This document shows, in pieces, positions 1 through 8,964 of a stretch of DNA of 64,000 nt. Location of the stretch: NCBI GenBank assembly GCA_039819785.1, contig JBCBRH010000001.1, positions 62,001 through 126,000 of the forward strand, in the 5' to 3' direction. Position numbers and translations under genes: made by a program. The notes under the pieces are model-generated. The model did no database searches, had not been told where the DNA came from, and saw nothing but the letters and a program-made list of their open reading frames with translations. How positions within the stretch are numbered: position 1 is the first letter of the stretch; the number at the start of each line of letters is the position of its first letter. The stretch comes from JBCBRD01 sp039819785. GTDB lineage: Bacteria > Pseudomonadota > Alphaproteobacteria > Rhizobiales > Hyphomicrobiaceae.

Positions 1-3000
1 GATGGGGCGGGAGAGCTTCAGCCCTACGGCGTGCCGGGGGACATTTATGTCTCTGGCCCGACGCTCAGTCCTGGATATCTCAACGCTCCTGATGAGACAC
101 AGATGCGTTTTCTGCCCGATCCATTTCAGCCATCGGGCGCGACGATGTTTAAAACCGGCGATGTCGGTCGGCTCCTCCCTGGCGGGTCGTTGCAGGTGTT
201 CGGCCGGACCGACTTCATGGTCAAGCTGCGTGGGTATTCGATCGTGCCTTCAGCCATCGAAGCCGCACTGCGAACATGCACACAGGTGACTGACTGCGCC
301 GTTGTGGTCGTTGAAGATGAGGCGATCGGTCAGCCTGATCATCTCGTGGCGTGCGTTGTCGCGGCACAAGAGACTGCCGCCGAGCCCTCTGACGTTCACG
401 CACTTGATGTTGCGACGCTGCGGTTACAGTTGAAAAACCGCCTGCCAATTGAAGCGGTTCCGGCGCGTTTCAAGGCCGTGCCGTTTATTCCGATTGATCC
501 GGGGACCGGCAAACGAGACGTCCAGCGTTTGCTGGCTATTGTTTCCGAAGACGAGGCTGATGGACTGAAGGCCGATGATAGGCCCGACGCTGAGGTTGCC
601 ACTGCGACAGCTGTCCAAACACCTAACGAACACCATTCTCTCGCAGACTATGACTATGAAATCGCAGACTGCTGGACGACAGTCTTGGGCGCGCGGCCCA
701 CGTTACCTGGCGAAAACTTTTTTGATGCAGGCGGGCATTCCCTGAAGGCTGGAGAATTCGCAGCATTGCTCCGCCAACGGCTGAGTATTCATGTTCCCGT
801 TGCCGACATTTATGCGTTTCCGACCTATGGTGAACTCAGTCGGCATCTTAGCGAACAGCCGACGTCCGTCCCCTTCTTGTCATCTCCGGCCTCGCGCCGT
901 GTCGCGGCTTCTGGGCTGGGGGATCGTGACATTGCCATCGTCGGCATGTCATGCAGGTTCCCAGGTGCGTCTGGGCCAGATGAACTTTGGGAAGCCTGCA
1001 AACACGCCCGCGAAGCTTTCCGTGTCGAGCCTGCGGATGGTGAACGCCTTGGGCAAGCCCGTGGTCCATGTCTTTCCAATGTCGACGTATTCGACCCGGC
1101 GTTCTGGGGTATCAGTCATCGTGAAGCCGTCTTGCTGGATCCGCAGCACCGCCTGTTCCTTGAGGCGGCCTGGCAGGCGCTTGAACATGCGGGTCATACG
1201 CCAGCTGGTCTTGACCACAACATTTCGGTTTATGCAGGCTGCTATCTGCCGACCTATCTCATTCATCACCTGGGCGCTGCGGACCATCTTGATCCAGCCG
1301 ACCCCGCCCGCTTTCATCTGACAGAGACGACGAACGAGAAAGACTATCTGGCACAGCGCGTTGCCCATTTGATGGATCTGCACGGAGCGGCCGTGACGGT
1401 TCAAAGTTCCTGCTCAACGGGACTGGTCGCGGTGTGTCAGGCTGCAGATGCACTGCGCGCGGGACACTGCAACGCGGCAATCGCCGGTGCGGTGAGCCTC
1501 ACCTTTCCACAAGGGGCGATGGCGGCAACCGAGGGTCACGTCATTAGCCCGACGGGCAAAGTCCGCCCGTTTGATGCATGCGCTGATGGCACGCTGCTGG
1601 GGGATGGTGTCGGGGCGGTTGTGTTGCGCAGGCGGCGCGATGCGGAAGCTGACGGCGACACGATCTATGCAATCCTGAAAGGGTATGCGGTCAACAACGA
1701 TGGTCGGCGGAAAGCCGGCTTTTCGGCTCCCAGCGTGGCGGGGCAGACCGAAGTCATCCGTAGCGCTCTCCAGGACGCCGACGCCGATCCGCTAACAATT
1801 GAGTATGTCGAGGCGCACGGTACCGGCACGCGCATCGGCGACCCGCTCGAAGTGATGGCGCTTCGTGACATCTATGGCGCGACGGGAACAGCAACTGACG
1901 GTGATGGGGCACCTGAGCCGACCCACCGGCCATGTGCGCTGGGGTCTGTGAAACCTAACATAGGCCACGCCAATATCGCGGCGGGCATGGCAGGATTGAT
2001 CAAGACGGTTCAAGCGTTGCGCTTTGGTGAAATTCCTCCCGTAGCGAACTTCGAAAAGGAAAACCCCGAGCTGCAATTGGCTGGAACGCGGTTGATGATC
2101 CCGACCTCGTGCGCGCTTTGGCCGGAGGACACCGACGTTCCGGTTGCTGGTGGTGGCGCTGCTGGCGGGGCTGGGATTGACGGTGTTGATGGCAGGGGCA
2201 CCGGAGACAATAGGCGGACTATCAGCAGGCAGCGGCGGGCTGCCGTGTCCTGCTTCGGGATTGGCGGAACCAATGCCCATGCCGTGTTGGAGGCGGTTGA
2301 GCCGGCGACCAGTTCGTCATCGCCAGAGGCGATGCTGCCGGTCGTCGACGGGGCCTCAGAGGTTCTCAACGTTTCGGCAAAGACGCGTCCTGCACTGTTG
2401 GCAGCGATCCGCGCGCTCGCCAACGCATTGGAAAAACCAAATGCGCCGGATTTGCGTGATGTCGCCCACACCCTGCGTGTCGGCCGACACGTGTTCGCCG
2501 AGCGTGTTCAGGTTCTGGCAAGCAGTCATTCCGAAGCTGTTATTGAACTTCGCGACACGGCCAACGACCTTGAAGCTGGTGGACTGACAACTCCAGTGGA
2601 GACTTTGCCAACACTCGACGGTTTTCAGTCAGAACCTGAGGGTCCGAAGCTACGCCGTGTCGCCCTGCCGACGTACCCCTTCCAGCAGATCAGGTGTTGG
2701 CCGGAAGACGACGCTCGCGGTCCCCTTGTAGTCTCAACTGAGGCTGGGACGCGCGGGGCCGGTGACGTGCCGCGGACTGCAGTTCGCTCTGCTGCTGATG
2801 TCCCGATGCTGGTTGAGGACGAGCGGTTCTATACTCCATCGGTTATGCCTATTCCCAGGGCGCCAGTCCTGCCGATACAAGCGCATACCGGGCCGTGTCT
2901 GATCCTGGCACCCCCCGCAAACACGATTGAAGGCGAAAACCCTGCCGCCTGGCTTCAAGACCTGCAACAGGACCCACGGGTGCTTACGCTGAGGGCTGAC

Positions 3001-4746
3001 AGCGCGGCGCCGATGGAAGCGGTAACTGCAGATGCCGAAACGGGCCACGCCGACGACGCCGCATTGACGGCGGCTGCCGAACGTTGCGCTGACCGGATCG
3101 TGTTAGATCACCTGGACAAACAGACCAACCCGGGCCCGTTCGCGATTGTCATTCCCTCGCCGGACAGTCTTGTCGGTCAAAGCCTGACGGGTTTGTCACT
3201 GCCACGCGATTTGGAAACTGCGGCATCGCGGTTTGCCTTTGGGCTTTCTGTGTTTGCCCGAGTCCTCAAACAGCGGTGCGGACATTGGCAGCCCAGGATC
3301 TGGCTGCTGAGTGATGGTGAAACGACCGAGGCGGGCGTGCTGCATGACCTGATTTGCGGGACGGCTGTTGTCATCAATCAGGAGTTGTCCGGTCTTGAAG
3401 TGCGCTGCCTCACGCATGATCGGGATGCGGCTGCGTTGTCGCGGATCATTCTGGCGACCGTACCCCTGAGCCAACCGATCGTAGATCTGCGCGATGGACG
3501 GTTGTCGGCGCGGGTGATGCAGCCTTATCCGCTGACGCAGCATCATGCGGCAGCCGGACGTGCGCGGTTCAAACCAGGATCGGTGCATGTCATTACCGGT
3601 GGCCTTGGCCGCATTGGTCTGGCCTTGGCGGAGCATCTTGTGGCGCACAACTGCAAGGTGGTGCTCACAACACGACGGACCATTGATCAGGTGGATCAAC
3701 ACATTCGCACGAGGTTGCAGGCCAGTGATGGGGCCATTCGTATCGTCACGCTTGATCCGACGTCGCCTGATGATGTGGTTCGCTGCTTTGAAAGTCTTGT
3801 CGCGCGCGGAGAAACTCTGGGCATGGTGTTTCACTGCGCGGGTCTAGCTGATCTCGCACAACTGGACAGTTTGACGACGCAATGTTTGCGGGCTGAATTT
3901 GAACCCAAGATCACGGCGACAAACGTGCTGCAATCGGGATTGGCGCGGCTTGAGGTCCAACGCGGCGTCGGCCCGTCCCATGTGGTCTTGTTTTCATCGC
4001 TTGCAGCTGAACTGGGTGGCGTCGCCATGGCTGGGTATGCAGCTGCGAACCGTTATCTGGATGGTTTTGCCGAACGGCAGATGACGGCCCCGTCAGTTGG
4101 CGGGCCACGTTGGATCTCGATCGCCTGGGATGATTGGGCGTTTGACTATGATAAAGAACAGACCGCAGCCTATGGCCGGACACGAGCCCACCTTGCCATG
4201 CCGCCTGATCTTGCAATCGAGGCGCTTCACCGGGTTTTAGGCACCGACGATGTCAGCCGCGTGTCTGTCGCATCAACTGATCTGGCACCGCGTTGGCAGG
4301 CGTGGCGTATGCTCCGACCGGCGGCTGCCAAGGGGTCGAGGGCCAGGCGCCCTGTGACCGGTGGGGAAGCACCGGCTGTGAACGATGATAAAGCCTACAA
4401 CACCAGTGATGGTGAGGGTCAGATGGTTACGCCATCGGCCCAGCGTGAGGAGGCGGGACAGCCAGTCATTGGCGCGATCATCGAAGCCTACAGCATCGCC
4501 CTTGGTACGACCGACATCACACCGCAGAGCAATTACTACGATCTTGGCGGGGACAGTCTGCTTGCCATTGATGTTGTGGAGGCGCTCGATGTATCGCTTC
4601 CGCAGGGATTGCGTCCAGGTTTGGCTGACGTTCTTGAAGCGCCCAGCCCGGCAGAGTTGTGCCAAAGGATTTTGGATCGTGCACAAGCTGGTGCTCAGCC
4701 GTCGATACGCCATGCCCAGCGCTTGGAAAGCCGAACGAAAGCGTGA
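1..4746 (+). CDS. NRPS-PKS hybrid synthase, C-terminal part (A-PCP-KS-KR-ACP, AT-less), 5'-truncated by window edge
   Basis: Open from the first base in frame 1, so the start lies outside the window. Seen domains in order: the end of an adenylation domain (nt 1-560, with TGD, GRTDFMVKLRGY and the A10 Lys in GTGKRD); a PCP (GGHSL, phosphopantetheine Ser codon 739-741); a ketosynthase with Cys in SSCST (1411-1413), His in EAHGTGT (1816-1818) and His in NIGHA (1966-1968); a KS-AT linker (about 2350-2570) that runs almost directly into the post-AT motif LPTYPFQ (2665), with no acyltransferase between them; a ketoreductase (NADPH motif TGGLGRIG near 3598, Ser 3994-3999, Tyr in GYAAAN 4036-4038); and an ACP (GGDSL, Ser 4555-4557). 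No thioesterase or reductase follows. It should load an amino or carboxylic acid, extend it by one ketide and reduce the ketone to a beta-hydroxy thioester, with the extender supplied by an AT in trans. A glycine-rich insert (about 2128-2240) sits inside the KS. The A-domain specificity pocket is not visible. Confidence 0.93.
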   Translation, partial: DGAGELQPYGVPGDIYVSGPTLSPGYLNAPDETQMRFLPDPFQPSGATMFKTGDVGRLLPGGSLQVFGRTDFMVKLRGYSIVPSAIEAALRTCTQVTDCAVVVVEDEAIGQPDHLVACVVAAQETAAEPSDVHALDVATLRLQLKNRLPIEAVPARFKAVPFIPIDPGTGKRDVQRLLAIVSEDEADGLKADDRPDAEVATATAVQTPNEHHSLADYDYEIADCWTTVLGARPTLPGENFFDAGGHSLKAGEFAALLRQRLSIHVPVADIYAFPTYGELSRHLSEQPTSVPFLSSPASRRVAASGLGDRDIAIVGMSCRFPGASGPDELWEACKHAREAFRVEPADGERLGQARGPCLSNVDVFDPAFWGISHREAVLLDPQHRLFLEAAWQALEHAGHTPAGLDHNISVYAGCYLPTYLIHHLGAADHLDPADPARFHLTETTNEKDYLAQRVAHLMDLHGAAVTVQSSCSTGLVAVCQAADALRAGHCNAAIAGAVSLTFPQGAMAATEGHVISPTGKVRPFDACADGTLLGDGVGAVVLRRRRDAEADGDTIYAILKGYAVNNDGRRKAGFSAPSVAGQTEVIRSALQDADADPLTIEYVEAHGTGTRIGDPLEVMALRDIYGATGTATDGDGAPEPTHRPCALGSVKPNIGHANIAAGMAGLIKTVQALRFGEIPPVANFEKENPELQLAGTRLMIPTSCALWPEDTDVPVAGGGAAGGAGIDGVDGRGTGDNRRTISRQRRAAVSCFGIGGTNAHAVLEAVEPATSSSSPEAMLPVVDGASEVLNVSAKTRPALLAAIRALANALEKPNAPDLRDVAHTLRVGRHVFAERVQVLASSHSEAVIELRDTANDLEAGGLTTPVETLPTLDGFQSEPEGPKLRRVALPTYPFQQIRCWPEDDARGPLVVSTEAGTRGAGDVPRTAVRSAADVPMLVEDERFYTPSVMPIPRAPVLPIQAHTGPCLILAPPANTIEGENPAAWLQDLQQDPRVLTLRADSAAPMEAVTADAETGHADDAALTAAAERCADRIVLDHLDKQTNPGPFAIVIPSPDSLVGQSLTGLSLPRDLETAASRFAFGLSVFARVLKQRCGHWQPRIWLLSDGETTEAGVLHDLICGTAVVINQELSGLEVRCLTHDRDAAALSRIILATVPLSQPIVDLRDGRLSARVMQPYPLTQHHAAAGRARFKPGSVHVITGGLGRIGLALAEHLVAHNCKVVLTTRRTIDQVDQHIRTRLQASDGAIRIVTLDPTSPDDVVRCFESLVARGETLGMVFHCAGLADLAQLDSLTTQCLRAEFEPKITATNVLQSGLARLEVQRGVGPSHVVLFSSLAAELGGVAMAGYAAANRYLDGFAERQMTAPSVGGPRWISIAWDDWAFDYDKEQTAAYGRTRAHLAMPPDLAIEALHRVLGTDDVSRVSVASTDLAPRWQAWRMLRPAAAKGSRARRPVTGGEAPAVNDDKAYNTSDGEGQMVTPSAQREEAGQPVIGAIIEAYSIALGTTDITPQSNYYDLGGDSLLAIDVVEALDVSLPQGLRPGLADVLEAPSPAELCQRILDRAQAGAQPSIRHAQRLESRTKA

Positions 4747-4847
4747 GAGGGGCTTGAGGAACTTTGGACATGCCTGTCGTATTCGAATGCCAGATTTTGT
4801 AACAAGCGCTCGAAGTTGAGCGCATGCCAATAGGGGAGCGGGCGGGG

Positions 4848-6626
4848 ATGGCCGACCAACCAACAACGTTTGAAAATGATGCGGGTCTACCACCGCTGCC
4901 GGTGCCGACTTTGGAGGAGACGTGCGCGCGGTACTTGTCGAGTGTGGAGCCGCTGATCTCGGCTGAGGCTTTCGCTGAAACGCAGGCCGCAGTCGAAGCC
5001 CTGCAAAAGCCCGGTGGTGTTGGCGAGAGGCTTCAAGCCCTTCTTGAGGCGCGTGGGTCTGAGATGCCGAATTGGCTCACGGGCTGGTGGGAGCAGTATG
5101 CCTACCTGGCCTATCCCGACCCGATCGTCATCAACTCATCGATCGGTATTTCGTCAGATCCAGGCGTTGCACCTGGCTCACAGGCCAGCCGCGCCGCACG
5201 CATCGCTCATGGCGCACTGGAATTCTATCTGGCTATCGTTCACGAAACTCTGCCGCCCGAGGTCCAGCGTGATGGGTCCGGTTTTGATATGTCGCTTTTG
5301 AAGCGGTTTCTCGCAGCCACCCGCGTTCCAGGTATTCAGGGCGATCATCTCGTCAACTTTTCACCTTCCGAGACCGGGCACATCCTGGTGATCCGCAGGG
5401 GACGTTTTTTCACGGTTGATGGCATTGATGACACCGGGGCAGCGGTTGACGCCTCGACGTTGCGGGTGCAGTTCGAACGCATCATTGCAGCCGTCGACGG
5501 GCAGGAGTTGCCGCCGGCCATTGGCGTATTGACGGCCGATGAGCGGCCTCGCTGGTCGCGCGAGCGTGACCGGCTTGCGATCGACCCTGTGAACCGCGGA
5601 TCGCTGGACCGGATCGAACGGGCGATTTTTGTCGTCTGCCTGGACGATGAGGCCCATGATACGCCTGATGCCCTGGCACGCGCCGGGCTCCATGGCCAGA
5701 AGGGCAACCGGTGGCATGACAAGTCGCTGCACCTGATTATTGATCAGCAGGGGCGCTTTACACTGCATGGCGAACACGCACCGGTTGATGCAGGCGCGTG
5801 GTGTCCATTAATCGATCAAATCGCAGCCTCAACCGATGAGGTTGCTCCCATTTCCGATACCCGCCACATTGCGCAACCCGTTGAGCTGAACTGGCGGTTG
5901 TGGCCCGAAACCCTAAAGGCAATCGACCACGCTTCAGCCGTTTTCGATGGGTTGACGGAAAACCTCGATCTGCACGTTAGGCCCTTCACGGACTTTGGCA
6001 AAGACCTCATCAAGACCTTCAAGACAGGCCCCGACCCCGTCATTCAAATGGCCTTCATGCTGGCCTATCATCGTCGCTACGGGCGGCTCCCGAAAACCTA
6101 TGAAGCTGCATCGACGCGGATGTATCAGGGCGGGCGTACCGAGACCATTCGTACGGCGTCAAACGAGGCCTTGGCGATGGTCAAAGCCATTGATGATGTG
6201 TCGATGTCGGCAGCGGCAAAGCATGGCAAGGTGCGCGCAGCCTTTGCCGAACACGGGAAGCGCGGGAAGGAAGCCTCTGCTGGGTATGGCGTCGATCGGC
6301 ATCTGTTTGGCCTCAAGCTGATTGCGGCAGAACACGGGATCAATGATTTGCCGGAACTCTTCAGCGAAGAGATTTTTAACCGTGGTTGGGAATTATCGAC
6401 GGCTCAGGTTCCACTGATGCATGGATACGTTAACCATTTCGGCCCGGTTTGCGGGGACGGATACGGCATCGGTTATGTGATCAAGAATGGGCAGATCAAT
6501 TTCAACATCACCAGTTGGCATTCATCGGAGGTGACCGACACACGCGCCTTCGCCGATGATATCTTCACCGCAATGCGTGATCTGCGCGCCGTTCTGGAGG
6601 CCGCTGCCGCTGAGCAGGCTGCTTGA
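4848..6626 (+). CDS. Choline/carnitine O-acyltransferase family protein
   Basis: Family enzymes move acyl groups between CoA (or carrier-protein) thioesters and the hydroxyl of carnitine or choline. Counting from the upstream ATG at 4824, the catalytic His is H318 in EHAPVDAG. Y426, T439, T441 and R492 (in DRHLFGLK) match the Tyr452, Thr465, Thr467 and Arg518 positions that bind carnitine in animal carnitine acetyltransferase, with the same 13- and 53-residue spacings, so the acceptor is predicted to be carnitine-like rather than choline. About 592 aa is the full family length, and there is no signal peptide. I chose 4848 because GGGGAG lies 9 nt upstream; 4824 is the alternative. It starts 101 nt after the megasynthase, and its stop overlaps the next start. 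It may offload or O-acylate the ACP-bound product (inference). Confidence 0.9.
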   Translation: MADQPTTFENDAGLPPLPVPTLEETCARYLSSVEPLISAEAFAETQAAVEALQKPGGVGERLQALLEARGSEMPNWLTGWWEQYAYLAYPDPIVINSSIGISSDPGVAPGSQASRAARIAHGALEFYLAIVHETLPPEVQRDGSGFDMSLLKRFLAATRVPGIQGDHLVNFSPSETGHILVIRRGRFFTVDGIDDTGAAVDASTLRVQFERIIAAVDGQELPPAIGVLTADERPRWSRERDRLAIDPVNRGSLDRIERAIFVVCLDDEAHDTPDALARAGLHGQKGNRWHDKSLHLIIDQQGRFTLHGEHAPVDAGAWCPLIDQIAASTDEVAPISDTRHIAQPVELNWRLWPETLKAIDHASAVFDGLTENLDLHVRPFTDFGKDLIKTFKTGPDPVIQMAFMLAYHRRYGRLPKTYEAASTRMYQGGRTETIRTASNEALAMVKAIDDVSMSAAAKHGKVRAAFAEHGKRGKEASAGYGVDRHLFGLKLIAAEHGINDLPELFSEEIFNRGWELSTAQVPLMHGYVNHFGPVCGDGYGIGYVIKNGQINFNITSWHSSEVTDTRAFADDIFTAMRDLRAVLEAAAAEQAA

Positions 6627-7711
6627 TGGCTGCGGGGGCGTCCGAAGGCAAAGTGAAAGTCGAGCACGGGGCTCACGACCTGCCGGTTTTCAGCGTGCGC
6701 ACAGATGTTCCAAAGATCGCAAGAGCACCGCTGTCCGAGGCGATGTCGGCGCATCTGGCTGAGGCTGCAACCTTCTATGCGTGCGTGCCTGAGGGGGCGG
6801 CCTTCCATGAAACGCGGGCGGCCTATGATGCCATGTCGCGCCACTTCAGCGGCCGACGTCCGGCGGGCATCAGTATTCATGATACGACCATCCCGCGACC
6901 GCCAGAGACGCTGGCGCATGCGTCACCCCTCGGCCTGCGTATCTATCGATCGCAGTTGGAAACAAGCAGCCTGCCTTCGCCAGCTGTGCTTTATTTGCAT
7001 GGCGGTGGCTTTGCATTGGGTGATCTCGAAAGCCACGACACAATCGCGGCTGACCTTTGCGCCAAAACCGGTGTCAGCGTGGTGGCAGTGGACTATGCAC
7101 GGGTGCCGGAATTTCAATTTCCCGCTGCGTTGGAAGACACGCTGACGGCTTGGCATTGGTTAGGTGAGAATGCAAAGGCACTTAACATAGACGCTACGCG
7201 GATGGCGGTCGGTGGAGACAGTTGCGGGGCGACGCTGGCTGCAAATCTTGCGCACGTTGCATCGGCCAATAGCTGCATTCCGCCACCGGCCGGCCAGCTT
7301 TTGATCTATCCGGTTCTGGGGATTGATTTTGATACGTGCAGCTACCTCGCCAATGCGGCTGCACCGAACCTGACGCGGGACGACATGATCGCGTGTTGGA
7401 CGGCCTATCTACCGTCTGATATCGACGCCCAAGCCAAGTCTCAAGGCGTGCCGAACCTTACGTTTGTCAGCCCAGGCCTCGCGCCCGCTGCCATCCTCAC
7501 GGCCGCGCATGATCCCGTTTGCGACGACGGCAGCGTTTACGCAACCCGGCTTGGTCACGCCGGTATTCCGACCGCTTTTCGTTGTGACGCACGCCTTCCG
7601 CATGGGCATCTACGCGCCAGGCACGCTGACGCGACGGCCGCTGATGCCTTTGATTGGGTCTGTGCGGCGCTGCAGCTCCTCGTTCGAGGGCGAAACGAGG
7701 ATTGTTCGTAA
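6626..7711 (+). CDS. Alpha/beta hydrolase, HSL (hormone-sensitive lipase) type esterase
   Basis: The 361-aa cytosolic protein has the HSL oxyanion motif HGGGF (about residues 125-129), the nucleophile elbow GGDSCG (Ser199), an Asp in AAHDP (D296) and a His in LPHGH (H326), giving a complete catalytic triad. Family members hydrolyse short-chain esters, thioesters or lactones. Its ATG overlaps the TGA of the acyltransferase by one base (TGATG), implying translational coupling. In a cluster whose synthase lacks a thioesterase it is a candidate release or editing enzyme; that role is inferred. Confidence 0.9.
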   Translation: MAAGASEGKVKVEHGAHDLPVFSVRTDVPKIARAPLSEAMSAHLAEAATFYACVPEGAAFHETRAAYDAMSRHFSGRRPAGISIHDTTIPRPPETLAHASPLGLRIYRSQLETSSLPSPAVLYLHGGGFALGDLESHDTIAADLCAKTGVSVVAVDYARVPEFQFPAALEDTLTAWHWLGENAKALNIDATRMAVGGDSCGATLAANLAHVASANSCIPPPAGQLLIYPVLGIDFDTCSYLANAAAPNLTRDDMIACWTAYLPSDIDAQAKSQGVPNLTFVSPGLAPAAILTAAHDPVCDDGSVYATRLGHAGIPTAFRCDARLPHGHLRARHADATAADAFDWVCAALQLLVRGRNEDCS

Positions 7712-7859
7712 GAAGGCAACGGTGCTCCGCGCTCTGGGTGCAACAGTCGGGCTCTTGGAACTTGACATAGGCGTCACCTGCATCAGTCTCTGGTGGATCA
7801 ACATCTCACGAACATCACCAACTTTGATTGACTTCATAGTGATCGGGAGCCTTTAGATT

Positions 7860-8777
7860 ATGAGTTTTCAGCCTTGCGATGATCCCAAGCCCGGTGATGC
7901 AAGAGCCTGCGATCTGATTGAGCAGGTCATCGTGCCCCGTGCGCGCGATCTGGGTGGCTTCGAGGTGCGCCGTGCGCTACCCGCCAAGGGCAAACAGATG
8001 GTCGGGCCGTTCATTTTTTTCGACCAGATGGGGCCATCTGAGTTTTTGCTCGGTGATGGTATCGATGTGCGGCCCCATCCCCATATCGGACTGTCGACGG
8101 TGACGTATCTTTTCGACGGGGAGATCTGGCACCGCGACAGTCTAGGTTCTGATCAGCCGATCCGGCCTGGCGATCTCAACTTGATGACGGCGGGGAATGG
8201 CATTGTCCATTCTGAACGCACCGGGGATGACGAACGCGCTCGAACGGGTCGCCTGTTCGGTATTCAGGCGTGGGCGGCCTTGCCGAAATCACATGAGGAG
8301 GGGCAGCCAGCGTTCGTCCATCACGCTATGTCCGAACTCCCGCGCATTGAAGGGGAGGGCAAGCGCGTCCGTGTGATCATGGGTGATGTTTACGGTCAGT
8401 CGTCGCCCGCCGTATTCCCCCACCCGACGTTTTACGCCGAAGCCGTTCTTGCCCCTGGCGCTGTTCTGCCATTAGACGCTGACTACGAAGAACGTGCGGT
8501 TTACGTGGCATCCGGCCAAATCGATATCGCGGGCGATACCTTCGAGGCTGGGCGGCTTTTGGTGTTCAAGCCGGGTGACCGGATTTCCATCCTCGCGGTC
8601 AGCAATGCTCGGATCATGCTGTTGGGTGGAGAACCCATGGATGGACCAAGGCATATCTGGTGGAATTTTGTGTCGTCCAGTGCAGACCGCATCAGGGCTG
8701 CGAAGGAAGACTGGAAGCAAAATCGTTTTCCGCTTGTCCCGGGCGACGACAAAGAGTTTATTCCGCTTCCCGACTAG
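7860..8777 (+). CDS. Pirin family protein
   Basis: This is a bicupin of the pirin family. The metal-binding residues fit H73 and H75 in RPHPHIGLST and H117 and E119 in HSER, matching the Fe ligands of human pirin (H56, H58, H101, E103). The 305-aa length is typical. Bacterial pirins act as quercetin-type dioxygenases or as redox-responsive regulators; the substrate here cannot be told. GGAG precedes the ATG. It lies 148 nt after the hydrolase on the same strand, and there is no evidence that it belongs to the biosynthetic cluster. Confidence 0.93.
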   Translation: MSFQPCDDPKPGDARACDLIEQVIVPRARDLGGFEVRRALPAKGKQMVGPFIFFDQMGPSEFLLGDGIDVRPHPHIGLSTVTYLFDGEIWHRDSLGSDQPIRPGDLNLMTAGNGIVHSERTGDDERARTGRLFGIQAWAALPKSHEEGQPAFVHHAMSELPRIEGEGKRVRVIMGDVYGQSSPAVFPHPTFYAEAVLAPGAVLPLDADYEERAVYVASGQIDIAGDTFEAGRLLVFKPGDRISILAVSNARIMLLGGEPMDGPRHIWWNFVSSSADRIRAAKEDWKQNRFPLVPGDDKEFIPLPD

Positions 8778-8964
8778 TGTTGCAGTTTCGCTAGTTGTTT
8801 CCATGTGCGGGGGGGCAGGCGGAGCGAGGTGTCTGAACCAAGTGGAAAACGAGCACTCAGTTGACTGTCGTGTTGCCTTAGCAATCACGTTTGCTTTCGA
8901 ACGCGGCTTGCAGCCCGAGGCCAACAGTGATGACGCAAGACGAGGTGTCTGAGTTGCGCGGGGC
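8778..8964. repeat. Intergenic region with a 12-bp direct repeat
   Basis: CGAGGTGTCTGA occurs at 8825-8836 and again at 8941-8952, 104 bp apart, just upstream of the acyltransferase gene. I see no coding sequence or terminator here. The repeats could be operator half-sites or a relic of an excised element. Confidence 0.35.

Noticed and set aside
2144..2587. Long alternate frame inside the ketosynthase
   Set aside because: It lies wholly within the conserved KS-linker frame, has no ribosome site and shows no domain.
7464..7856. 130-codon + strand frame overlapping the end of the hydrolase
   Set aside because: Its first two-thirds overlap the conserved hydrolase C-terminus in another frame; composition is shadow-like and no ribosome site is present.
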